Assembly (NCBI GenBank): GCA_031763025.1
Contig: JASSKH010000007.1
Location: 6,525,930 to 6,589,929 of the forward strand
Source: Macrocystis pyrifera
Taxonomy: Eukaryota; Sar; Phaeophyceae; Laminariales; Laminariaceae
DNA: 64,000 nt
Reading direction: 5' to 3'
The notes beneath the pieces were generated by a model. It did no database searches, was not told the origin of the DNA, and saw only the letters and a list, made by a program, of their open reading frames with translations. Positions 36,201 through 47,094 of this stretch are shown one piece after another (positions within the stretch are counted from its first letter, which is position 1; each line of letters opens with the position of its first letter). The translations under genes and the position numbers were made by a program.

Positions 36201-38092
36201 CGAGAAACAGAAACGGCAAACACCCATCTGCGGTTCTCGCCACAAGACGAACGATTCACGTACAGCGAAGAGGACTCCGCTGAGCAACGACAAAACAACC
36301 ATACAGCAGTTGCATCAACTCCGGTCGAACTGTACCGTAGCGGGGCACACCAAGTCTTGTCTCCCCGAGGCCAGCCCTTGTCCGGGTGCTTCCACGTGCA
36401 ACACGTCACATGGCTGGAAGAGAAACCGACGGTCGATCGATGCCCCTGGTCACCCACCCACCCACCCACCCAACCACCCAACCACCCACCAACGCAGTCA
36501 CCAATAGTCGTGCACAAAACAACAGCCTGGACTTCGCAGCGTGGGCCGGCAGCAGCTGGTTGTCCTACCATAGTAAGCACTACACATAATCGTACAACAT
36601 CCTCACGGTCACCCCCACCGCAAACACGCACGTACTGGTACACCACCACATCGGCTTCTCACCTCGAACGGCTTCTTAAAGGACCTGAACCTCCGCCACA
36701 GCAGAGTCATGACCTTCAGGTCCAGCCCCGTGATCCTCATCGTCGCCCCTCCGCTGATCTGCAGGGTCTCCAGCTGCAGGTGGTTGAACGTGATCCCCAC
36801 TACCTGAAGCAGGCCGCTCATGGCGTCCCGGTTGCTGCGCGCGTCCACGCTCACCTCCAACCCCTCCACCAACTTCGCGCGGCTCGTGATCATGCGCTCG
36901 AAAAACCAACGCAGAAACTTGCTCAGCAGGGGGTTGCCGGCCTCTTCCTCCTCCACAGCGGGCGATCCCGATGTCACCGCCAGCCACTGCTTCTTCGGCA
37001 CCGGATTGTCCGCGGGCTCCTCCGCCCCTAGGTCCAGCAGAGTCGGGACGCTGACCTTCGGACGCGGGTACGCTGTAGACTGGGGCCGGGGATACTGGCG
37101 CTGCGCCTGCTGGGCCTTGGCTGGCGCCGCCACGACCGCAGAGCCAGGGCTCCCGGCGACCGTGCGTTTAGCACTTTCCCCGTCCGATGCCCCCCCGCTC
37201 TCGGGGGGGGTGGGTCTCGAAGCAGCCCCACCACCGAAGGGCCACATCGACGAAAACAGCCCTTGAAGGCCACTGCCGCAGCCGTCGCCGCCATTGCCAT
37301 CCCTCCGTGGGCGTCGCCCGAAGCTCAACCCAGCCCCGGTCAGCACCCACCGCATGAAGGCGTACAGCGCCTGCTGGATGCTTAGGCGGCCGCTGACGCC
37401 ACCACCGCCATCACCGTTGCTGCCACTGCCGCCGCCGCGCTGCCGCCGCCGCCGAGACCGCTCGCAGAATCTTTCACCGCGCAGACGGCGGAAGCGGCGT
37501 CGAGACCTTTCAAGAACGACCAGGGCCGCGGGTTGCCGCCACCGCCGAATCCACCACTGGGAAGGGCGAGTCGTGCAGCGACAGACAACGCAGCCGCAGT
37601 CACCGCCGCCGCGGCCGCCCCGGCACCCATGCTTAGGGGTCGTCTTCGGCGAGGCAGAGCGACGGCATCGAGGCTCCCGCGCGGAAGCGGGATTCGAGAC
37701 GAGCAAATCGGCCGCCCGTCGAGCGCCCGATATTGATGTTGCTGGAAACCGCGGCGACCAGTCGAGGAACCCGGCGGTACCACGAACGCTGCGGTTCCAT
37801 CGGCCCACGGATTTCTACTACTACGACCACTACTGCTAAGAGTACAACTACTGCTACTTCTACTGCTTGCTGCGGTGTGGACACGCGCCGCCGTCCGTCG
37901 CTTGTCGTACAGGGAGGAGATCTGGCGTGTGAGACGGGAAGGGTACGTATGAACATTGGTAGGTTCCATATCGTGAGAGTAGGTATAGAGAGAGCCTGAT
38001 TCGCGGTCGACGCCATGAACTAGCAGGACACCGAGCAGTGAGTAGCATAACCAGGCATGTACAGTAGCATTTACTAGCGAGGCGGCGCTCAT
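33241..38092 (-). CDS. DUF2993/LmeA-like lipid-binding-type protein, multi-exon
   Basis: Minus-strand gene of unknown role; the DUF2993 (LmeA) fold is associated with phospholipid binding in bacteria. Exons that fit: a large 5' part from Met 38092; exon A ending 36663; exon B 35694-35593; exon D 34849-34694; exon E 33426-33241. All the listed boundaries are GT/AG in phase 0. Core sequence matches the family pattern: AKLVEGLEVSVDARSNRDAM...LQISGG...MRITGLDLKVMTLLW (A), SYVFTSGDLATSPMVRRVVE (B), RLVIDGEMVYDNVRVPFNYR (D), and LTLPLLPLQTFDIDIGDTAR...IRIVDGQV (E). A further exon near 35258-35060 (EVDEDVAARFIP...) is probable, but its phase does not fit neatly. The N-terminus has a hydrophobic signal-like segment and Ala-rich stretch. 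A frame change at about 37640-37380 needs a short intron or is an indel. The C-terminus may extend past a GTGCG donor at 33279. Confidence 0.65.
35879..35961 (-). repeat. LINE-A 3'-end fragment with poly-C tail (in DUF2993 gene intron)
   Basis: G-run interrupted by one A (35879-35897), then reverse complement of the LINE-A 3' end (TACTAATTTGTTGCTTGCC...CCCTTTCGAGACGGAGCA). It lies between exons A and B. Confidence 0.75.
36451..36491. repeat. (CCCA)n-type microsatellite
   Basis: CACCCACCCACCCACCCAACCACCC-like tract within the intron between exons A and B of the DUF2993-like gene. Confidence 0.7.
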
Positions 38093-39748
38093 CGAATGCG
38101 GCCTGCAGAGAGAGCCAACTCATCTCGTCAGCGTCAGACTCCATGATACTGCGAAACTGCAGCAGTAGCGCGTTACATACACAGCAGTAGAACTAGTTGG
38201 TGGCAATACCTTAGTCTATGATTTAGGCCAGCAGTTGAAGAAAAAAACATGAGCCTCTTTCTCCAACACACACTATATACCAGGTACGATATTTCACATG
38301 ACCGGCAGAAGTTCTAGGATTTAGTATGGAATTCGGGGAATTTGAAAATACGTTTACACGAGTATCGTGTGTTGTTTCAATCCTGTCACTTCGCGGTTTA
38401 TGGGTGGGACAAGAACAAAGTACAGCAAGCGAACAGAAAATGCGTACCACGGGCCCAACAACAACGTCCATGTATTCGAATAGAAAGCACCTGCTACTAT
38501 GTACAGGTCAGTCAGTGGTCCCGTCATAAGGCGACCCTAGGTGACAAGTGGCTTGGAGTCGCCTTGTCCCGTCGGGCTTCCTGTGTCCGAGCATTTGATG
38601 TGCCGAAAAGTGCTTTGTACGAAGAGAAAAGTTGGCTAAAGTACGAAAAATTGACAAAATATACGTATACATATTAGGCGCATCGCCTTTTATATAGGCA
38701 GTATTCTGCCGTGTAGCGAACACAACACCGCCGTATTGAGTGCCAACTTCAAGGTTGAGAGCTGCGAGAGAACGTGTGTTCGATCGTATTCCCAGCGTCA
38801 TTTTTTTTTCGTTTCGCGTGCGCTTGGAGGTCCGGCTCAACAGCGTCACTGCTGTGTCGAAGTGTTGTGACCACAGAACTTGTATCTCTCTAGGATTGTA
38901 GGAAGAATCGGCACGGACAATATTGATAGTTGTGCTGGATGTCGACGGGTAGAAAGGACGGTTTAAGGTTAAGAACACAGACACACACATCGTGACGATC
39001 TACGGTAGAGGGCAGCTGTGGACCCAAAGTATATACAATAAAGTCCGCTACTTCCATCAGATCGTTGCCATTTGTGTCAGCATCGTACTGCGCCTGAGTA
39101 CAAAATGCCTCGCAAGTCACGAAGAACGCCGGACACTGGTACACTTTACATTTGTAACGCCGCAACGGTCTCCAAACATGACGCGCAAACCGGTTCTGCT
39201 CTGCGATGCACCTTTGACGCCCACTTGCTTGGCCGACCTCTTTTATGCATATGCCCTCATGAAAGACAGTTTGGGCCGGCGCAGACTGGTCCTACGGAGG
39301 GAGGGGGGTCACTCTTAAGGTCCTTGTTTTGCAACCATGCAGGGTCACTCGGCCGAGTAAGTATCCTATTTATTACAGATGTACGTAAGGTTTCAGCATA
39401 TTGGGTTTCGTGACATGCACTACCACGGGTTTGTGTTTGTTACGTTGCACCAACACAATAAATCCGGTCCAATTGTGAGCGAGGTAAAGAGCCCCTCGCC
39501 GAGTGCCCCGAATGCGGTGCGTAATGACAAGAAAGACTAGCACTAGTTGTTATGCTACATTCCTCCTCAATACACTGGAAGCACACGCGGGCCACACCAA
39601 ATGTTTTCTCATACCACTGGAACCACACGCGGGCCAAACCAAATTCCCCGATTTTCATTCTTCATCCTAGACAATAATTCATGGATGCGGTGAAGCCGGC
39701 TCAGGAAAGAGCAGAGATGGATTTAAACGGGCGGGGAGGGGCGCGCGC
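38093..39748. other. Region upstream of the DUF2993-like gene
   Basis: No gene supported. It contains a copy of repeat H (38887-38990). The promoter of the minus-strand gene should lie just right of 38092, but no motif is evident. Confidence 0.35.
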
Positions 39749-41370
39749 GGGGGGGGGGGGGGCTCATTTCTTGATTGCTTTAGTCATTTAACCATTGACC
39801 ACGCATCCCTTTCGAGACGGAACACCGTTCCTTCTCCTAATAGACACTTCCAACATTTGGGCAGTCACGACGTTGTTTCCATATACCAGGTATTACATAG
39901 GTTTGTATTGCTCATATTATTCCCTTCCTGTTTCGCCGCCTGTGGTCACCATCTATCTCGTAGGATAGCGAACGTTTTCTCGTTGCTATCTATTACTAGT
40001 GTACCAAACCCCTCCATGTCACATTCATTTATTTCCCTCATCTCCTCTTGTAACACATCCCGTATCTCATTGTATTTCACATTCTCCTACTACATTATCC
40101 GACTATGCGAGTTCCACTCTCCACTGCTTTGCCACACGGGCACACCAGTGCACCTACTTCCTCCTCCCGGCTCCTGGTACCTCTTTTCTTCGTTCTGGCA
40201 GGTCTAGGTCACCCACACGAAGTCGCAGTTTCATCGTTTCCGCGAAATCCATTGGGCCGTGCAAATACGTTTTCATGCCTATCCCTTCGCTTAATCCCCC
40301 GTATATTTTCAAGTGTTTCTCTTATTTCGTCTCTTAGCGCTAGCATTTCTCTTCTTTCTACCATTTATTCTGCCAATACTTCTGCCTTGTACCTCCCACA
40401 CTTCTCTGTGGACATCATATCTTCTTGGTTTCCTCATATATCGTTCCATACTTTTTCAACTACGCTATCCCACCTTATTCCAGCTCGCCCTTTTGTTACT
40501 TTCTCCCATACAGTTCTATCAACTATGGCTGGCAACTTCTATTTTGTAATGTTTTGTCATGTTCCTTACTTAATACTGCCATTTTCAACCTTCTCGTGTC
40601 TTTATTTGTCTTGAGCGGGTACATTCCTAGTTTGCTCTTAATACTGTATTACTACTCGTACTTAGCATCTTAGTATTGTTTTAGCTGCTGTCATCTGTAC
40701 TGTTTCCAACTGCTATGAATATACGAGCTTCGCGTTCCCTTCTCATACTTCTCCTGCATATTCTAGCTTTGGTACTATCACATCCATCCGGATACATCTC
40801 TTGATCCTCGTGTCAAGGTGCGATTCTGTTAGCATCGCATCTATCTTGCCTGCGTGTGCTTTATTTACCCTTTCTTATTATATACTTATATACCAGGTAT
40901 GTGTATCCCAAGAGGAGTCTTTAGATATCTCTACGCCAAGCTACGTATACTGGTCTACGATCGGCAATTCATCTTCTCCCCACTTCCAACTGAAATTTAC
41001 CGGATTCAACTTATCTTCGTTATATAGAACTACTGCGCACTACTTGACGTTCGCCGTCACCCTCCATTTCCAAGAGTGTATTCTAGAGCCTTTCCTACGT
41101 ATTTGTTTCTACAGTCCTTTGGAGCGTTTCCGGTATCTCCACAAAGTCATCCACAAACATCAATCCCGACACCGTATCTTCCCCCACCGTGACTCCCTGC
41201 TTTTGCTGCTTCGACTGCTACTAGCAGGTCGTTAATATATAGATCTTGGATAAATTAGGTGATAACGTACATCCCTATGCAACTACTTGTAAAATATCAA
41301 CATACTTCGATATTTCCCCGTCCAGCATCACGGCACTTCTCGCACATTCCGTCATATTTTTTCATCATTC
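39749..41370 (-). pseudogene. LINE-A copy 1: RT, C-terminus and poly-C 3' tail
   Basis: On the minus strand, RT motifs appear near 41290-41220 (GCTLSPNLSKIYINDLLVAV, frame-shifted) and the catalytic box GLMFVDDFVEI at about 41140-41165. The C-terminal domain, homologous to copy 2, follows at 40600-39950. Then comes a 3' untranslated segment, and the element ends CAATCAAGAAATGAG-CC followed by poly-C (39762-39749). Many stops and shifts. Frames agree with a 5'-truncated LINE. Confidence 0.75.
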
Positions 41371-41381
41371 TCCGGGGAGGG

Positions 41382-42373
41382 AGGGGGGGGGATGAGGGGG
41401 GGGAGGCGTACTCATTTGTTGCTTGCCTTAGTCATTTGACCATTGACCACGCATCCCTTTCGAGACGGAGCACCGTTCCTACTCCTACAATAATAGAGAC
41501 ACCCTCAACAATTGGGCGCTCATTAAGTTGTTTCCATATATTACATGGAAACTTTTAGCTAATCTTATCTCCTTCCCGTTTGGCCGCTGTGGTCACCATC
41601 TATCTCCTAGGATAACGATCGTTTTCTCGCTGCTATCTAGTGTATCAGACTTCTCCATGTCACATTCGTCTCTTTCCCTCATCTCTTCTAACACATTCCG
41701 TTCCTCATTGTACAAATCACATTCTCCCACTATGTGAGTTCTACTCTCCACTGCTTTGCCACACAGGCACATCTGTGCATCTACTTCCTCCTCTTCCCGA
41801 TTACTGGCATACCTCTTTCTTCTATCTGGCAGGTCCAGGTCACCTACACGAAAGCGCAGTTTCAACGTTTTCGCGAGGTCCATTAGGCCGTGAAAATACG
41901 TTTTCATACCTATTCCTTCGCTCAATCTCCAGTATATCTCCAAGTGTTCTTCCAATTCCACCTTGTTTCTTAGCGCTAGCCTTTCCCTTTTTTTTATCCT
42001 TTCTTCTACTTCTGCCTTGTACCTCTGAAACAACCCGGCGGACATCACGTCTTCTTGGTTTCCCCCTATATCCTTCCATACTTTCTCAACTACGCCATCT
42101 CACCTTATTCCAGCTGGCCCTTTTGTTACTTTCTCTCATACAGCTCTATCAACTTTGGCTGGCAACCTCTTTTTTGGCATGTTCCTTACTTTATGATGTC
42201 ATTTCAACTTTTTCATGTCTCTTTTTGCCTTGAGTGGGTGCATTCCCAGTTCTGCTCTTGATACTGCTGTATTACTAGTCGTACTTGAGCATCTTCGGAT
42301 TTTTTCACCTGCTGTCATCTGTGTACTGTTTCCAACTGTTTTACGAGTTTCGCGTTCCCTTCCCATACTTCTC
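41382..42373 (-). pseudogene. LINE-A copy 2: C-terminal domain and C-rich 3' tail
   Basis: An open frame of about 150 codons (42048-41593) reads LKLRFRVGDLDLPDRRKRYA and a zinc-type CLCGKAVESRTHIVGEC, the Cys/His cluster typical of LINE ORF2 C-termini. It is clearly homologous to 39950-40740. The 3' untranslated segment ends AAGCAACAAATGAGTACG followed by a C-rich tail (41410-41382). Its 5' side is cut by the SINE pair at 42374. Confidence 0.78.
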
Positions 42374-43053
42374 CGTCCCCGGTGGCTTGGTAGGTGGTCC
42401 GCGTGCCTATCAAGATCAATTTCGTGGGTTCAAGTCTCACCGAGTGCATGCTCGTAGGGGATTTTTCTTGCATACAAGAGATTGATTAGCGGAAAGCGCG
42501 AGAGCGTGAGTTAGCTACAATCGATGAAAATCGACGAGCAGTGGGAATGCTGAACCCTATGCGCGATAAAAAATAAAGGCACGTACCGGGGGGGAGAAGG
42601 GAAGACACCTGTGACCACGGCTTGTCCAGAAGCTCGTCGAGGGTAAAACCTCTTACGAATTAGGCTGGAAAGTGAAAGTGATGAGTAAAAATATATATAT
42701 ATATATATATGCTAGTTTTGGTACTTTTTTTTTTTTTTTCATCACTTTAACTTTCCAGCCTACTCGTAGGAGGTTTTACCCTCGACGATCTTCTGGACAA
42801 GCCGTGGTCACAGGTGTCGTCCCTTCTCCCCCCCGGTACGTGCCTTTATTTTTTGTCGCGCATAGGGTTCAGCATTCCCACTGCTCGTGGGACTCTCATC
42901 GAATGTAACTAACTCACGCTTGCGCGCTTTCCGCTCATCAATTTTTTACGCAAGAAAAAGTCCGTACGAGCATGCACTCGGTGAGATTTATACCCACGAA
43001 ATTGATCTTGATAGGCACGCGGACCACCTACGAGTACCAAGCCACCGGGGACG
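42374..43053. mobile_element. Tail-to-tail inverted pair of tRNA-derived SINEs
   Basis: Left arm 42374-42690 (plus) and right arm 42739-43053 (minus) are reverse complements over about 315 bp, separated by (TA)n and A/T-rich tails. The left copy has pol III A-box-like TGGCTTGGTAGG (42383-42394) and B-box-like GGTTCAAGTCT (42427-42437), with 32 bp between them. In the right copy the B box is decayed (GGTATAAATCT). A third single copy lies at 63538-63862. Confidence 0.8.
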
Positions 43054-43107
43054 ATTACATTCATCAGGATACATCTCTTAATCCTATTAACAGTGTCAAG
43101 GTGAGGT

Positions 43108-43262
43108 AGGGGGGAGGGGGGGGGGGGGTACTCATTTGTTGCTTGCCTTTAGTCCTTTGACCATTGACCTCGCATCTCTTTCGAGACGGAGCACCGTTCC
43201 TACTCCGAATAAGAGACACCTGCAACAATTGGGCGCTCATTACGTTGTTTCCACGTATTAGG
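43108..43262 (-). repeat. LINE-A 3'-end fragment with poly-C tail
   Basis: G-rich run 43108-43128, then reverse complement of the LINE-A 3' end (TACTCATTTGTTGCTTGCC...GAGACGGAGCACCGTTCCTACTCC...GGGCGCTCATTACGTTGTTTCC). Confidence 0.8.
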
Positions 43263-45180
43263 GGGGAGGGGGGGAGATTATGTCAGGTAATAGATTTCGC
43301 CTTGGAGAAGGGGGGACTAGAACGGGGTTCAAGGGGGGGGGCGGGGGTGACGCACGGCGCACGCCGTCTGGTGGTTGCTGCTGGCTCCCGCGTACTTATC
43401 CAACTGGCCAAAGGTCACCGACATTTCTAATGTAGAGAATCATATATTGCACGGAGAGCTGTACGAAGGAGCAGTTGCTAAAACAATGGACTGCGTATGT
43501 GGCGGGGGGAGGGGCGGCGCCCCAGGATGCCTCGCATTGGTACTTTCTTCTGTGTCGGAGTCGTCTGAATAAGGCGATGGCCCGTCTGATATAGGTGATT
43601 TTCTAGTACCTACGTCGTAGGGCGACTCGCGATATTAGGCGACTCGTTTTGGACATCAGGTGAACTTCCACAGCACCAGTCGTGTCGAGCCATTTTTGGT
43701 CGCCTGTGAAGCCGTACTCGCCTGAAAAAAAAAACTTGCCTGGTAAAACAGAACCACCGCAACCGTACCTGTAAGCAGAATGTATACTGCTTGTAGACTA
43801 CCAGGTAACGCACAACCACTCTGGGCGGAAATATTAGAACCGTTTGGTCAATAACATGCATACCCAAACGGTCCTTACATTTTCGTCCAGCGTAGTAGAC
43901 TACAACAGCAGTAGCACGCACAACAGACCATAGCAGTAGTATATAGAAGCTGCTGGTTGCTGTTCCTGCACCTTTGCCTGTGATGTGACAACGACCTTCA
44001 ACAGGCCAAACAAAATGCCAGCGATACCTTGCCGTGAGCAGAAAACCGTGCGTGGAAAACTTCAAGTCGACGGCTGTTGTTTTTAGGCTTCGTTCATGAT
44101 GTCGTACGTAATAAAGCCCTCCCTACAACCCCTCAGCGCTTGTGCGAGGAAAGGGAGTCAACTACTCGAAGTGATGAGACCATTCCCACTATCGTTTCTC
44201 GGTGTCCGCTCCAACGTCAGGGTTGTAGTGGGCCCTCTGCCTCTGCAGCTCTGCTGCAACGCCAAGAACTTCGCAGGAAAAACAGCACCACCACCCAGCG
44301 GAGCAGAGTAAAAAAAAACATGAAAAAAAAGGAAAATACTGCTGTTGTTGTTGCTGTTGCGCCTGTACCTCCAACAGCCAACAGCCCCATAGATGCCAAC
44401 GATATACTGCTGCCGTTGTACATTGCTGCTGTTGTACAGCAGTAGTGTAAAAATACCCCACCCCCCCCTCCCCCCCGCGCGAGGCAGAATGCAGAAGACA
44501 CTCCGTGCCCTTCAGGGGCTTGTGCGAGGGGAGACATGAGAGGGAAGGAGTCAACTGCTCAATGTGACTATAAATATCAATATTTTAGTACACAGGCCAA
44601 TTCTTCTCTCGGTTTTCTCAACCAACGTCCTTTGGTTTGAGGCGCACCGCCAAAAGTTTACAGAAAATTTCCCGCAGGTGCTCATATTGACAAGTACGTA
44701 CAGTATAGGTCTACTTTGACCACGCACGAGGACCCGTCGTCCAGCAGCAATCTTGCTGCAGGAGCTCTCTGTGTGCTACAACTTACAGCAGCACCAGGTA
44801 TATGCATGATACTTGACCTGGGTGTTGACTGCCACTCCACTGACCTTGTCCAATGACACTTAAATTGCCAAGAGGTGGGTGAGAACGTGACAACAGTATT
44901 GATAAGGCGCAACTGCCACGTGTACAAGTACATGGATGCACGAACAGGCCTTCGATGACACCCGGTGATGCTGGCTGTGCAACAACAGCTAAACAAAAAA
45001 GCAAAGAACAGCGAAGGACAAGCACCTAAACACGACAGCTCGTGCGTGAGCAGGGCTCTAGCCCTTCTCGTTCTTGCATTCGTCACCAAAGCTCGAACTT
45101 TAATAAGTTCTCGTTTCATCTTGAACCCGTGGGCAGCACCTCTCGCCGTGGATGAAACAAGTCTCGCATGCAGCTGCACT
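43263..45180. other. Gene-poor interval downstream of GFM2
   Basis: Short G-rich runs at 43261-43350. A short repeat (CTTGTGCGAGG...AGTCAACT.CTC) recurs at about 44139-44172 and 44518-44557. No gene supported. Confidence 0.35.
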
Positions 45181-45558
45181 GCAGTTGCTACTATTACCAG
45201 TTGTCAAGCAAGGGGTACCTAGGTATCACAGAATCAGGAACTCACCACTTGGGAGGCAGCCGGTGGTGGCGCTGACACTGCTGCTGCTGCTGTTGCTGCT
45301 GCTATTGATGCCTTCCCTCTTGGCCTCTCCTCGCGAGAGGTGACGACTGCAGGAGCAGTACTTGCTGGCGCGCGCTCTTTCGCGGATGCCGTCCTTGCCG
45401 CCACTCTTTCCGCAGGCACCGCTAGCGACCCCCCCCGGGAAACCACCACAGCAGCACCCCGCCCAGGCGCTGTGGACGCGGCGGGTGACAGAACAGCGCC
45501 TGCCACCGCCATCGCTCTCGCGCACAACGCGGAGAGATGAAGGATACCGATGACCTGC
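45181..45558 (-). other. Candidate first exon of a small secreted, Ala-rich protein
   Basis: A minus-strand ORF starting at Met about 45558 (MQVIGILHLSALCARAMAVA) has a signal-peptide-like start, then Ala/Pro/Ser-rich sequence. It meets a strong GTGAGT donor at 45244; a 64-bp intron could end at CTGCAG (45181). The next frame stops quickly, so the gene model is weak. Confidence 0.2.
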
Positions 45559-47094
45559 ATGAGGAGGGGGAGTGTCGTCAACACTTTCTTCCCTCCTAGC
45601 CCTGCTTCTTGCTGACGGCGTTTTTTTTCTCCTGCTCTGCGTAGCCAGCCTTACAGCCCCCTCTCTTCGAGGACACATACCGGCCCCCGTCATTGGGGCA
45701 GGCAACGGCCGCACGTGGGGCGGTCTTTAGTGCGGTTTCTTGCAGCTGGTTCGTTCGTGGTTTGGGTTGCTGGTTGGTGGCTCGTGAGTCCATTTTTTGT
45801 TCCCCCAGAGTATTCCCGGGTTTCGACTTTTTTTCGTGTTTTTTTTCGTCGCTCTTCGCTTCCTCCTATTGGCTGCTGAAAGTTGATGTTCCCACCTGAA
45901 TTGACTGCTCCTGTCCGCTGCGGACTCTATCTCAGCTCATCAAGCTTGCGGCTGTATGCTGCCACGCTGGCAGGTGTCTTAGGCCAGTAATTAGTGGGTG
46001 CGACGGCAACGTACAACACAGCCGTGCTCACGATACTGCTGCTGCTGTTAAAGATACACACGTTGTAACGAATACCTTCAATGCTCAGTGACAACCAGCT
46101 GAGGGTTTAGGTACAAACCAATAGGTCTACGTACAGACAGTAAGTAGCAAACGCAGGAGCACATTTACCGGTATTCGATTTCGTATCTTGAGGTCTAAAC
46201 GCATTCCATTGCACTACAGGGCGAACAACCAAAGAGTACATCAGTACTGGTAAAGAGTAATCGTAAAACAGGTCACCGACACTGTATTCAGAGAAAGACA
46301 TTCTAGAGATTGCGACAGGCAACAAGGCTGGCCACGTCGTTACAGCAGTATGCGCGGGGGGTGGTTCCTGCGACGGTTGTCGTGTGAATCTCGAGGCAAA
46401 AGCCAGGCTACTGTACAAGTAGTGGTAAATATTAACAATGTTAGAAATTCCAACATGCGCCTCTCCGTGCTTTCGCGCACCTATAGCCAGCCATCACAGC
46501 TTGTGTGTACGAGAGAGACATGGATAGATGTTGGATGCCAATGCCGGCATCAGCAACATGTATTACAACATGAATAAATGTTCTGGTAAATATATCTCCA
46601 AGTATCCATTTTTCATTTTTTCTCGTCCAGATGGGAGGGGATTTAGAAAGGTCTTCATGTTGACGATACAAAGGCAACGACGACGACGATTGGTCAAGGG
46701 CGGCGAGAACAGGCACGGGGGTCTACCTCACAGTGCAATACCACCAGCATCGACGTCGGCAGACGCGACGTTACGAGGAGGATCACAACCCAAGCTGGCC
46801 AGCCCCCAGATCCGCCACCCCAACAAGGCGCTACGGATTAAAAAAGGCTCCACGAGTACAAAAACGAAAACGCACCGGTCTCCGCAGTGATCAACTGCTA
46901 ACACACCCAGAACGTTGATGCTAAACGTGACCAATGTTCGCGCCAAGCGGATTTGAGGAAACGCCTGCGTTTTCATCGACACCCCTGGCTCGAAAAATGT
47001 CCAAAATTCCATCTGCGAAAAGGCTCTCTCTGTTCGACAACACTAAACAACCTGGACTAAACACCCACGACGGCAAACGTCCTACCACCCTCCC
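45559..47094. other. Gene-poor interval immediately 3' of GFM2
   Basis: No gene supported; T-runs at about 45620-45845. The GFM2 3' untranslated region and terminator should be in the right part, but no polyadenylation signal was assigned. Confidence 0.35.

Noticed and set aside
39857..40614. Overlapping plus-strand ORFs over 39.8-42.3 kb with hydrophobic, Ser/Pro-rich translation
   Set aside because: Antisense of LINE-A copies; the minus strand has RT and zinc motifs.
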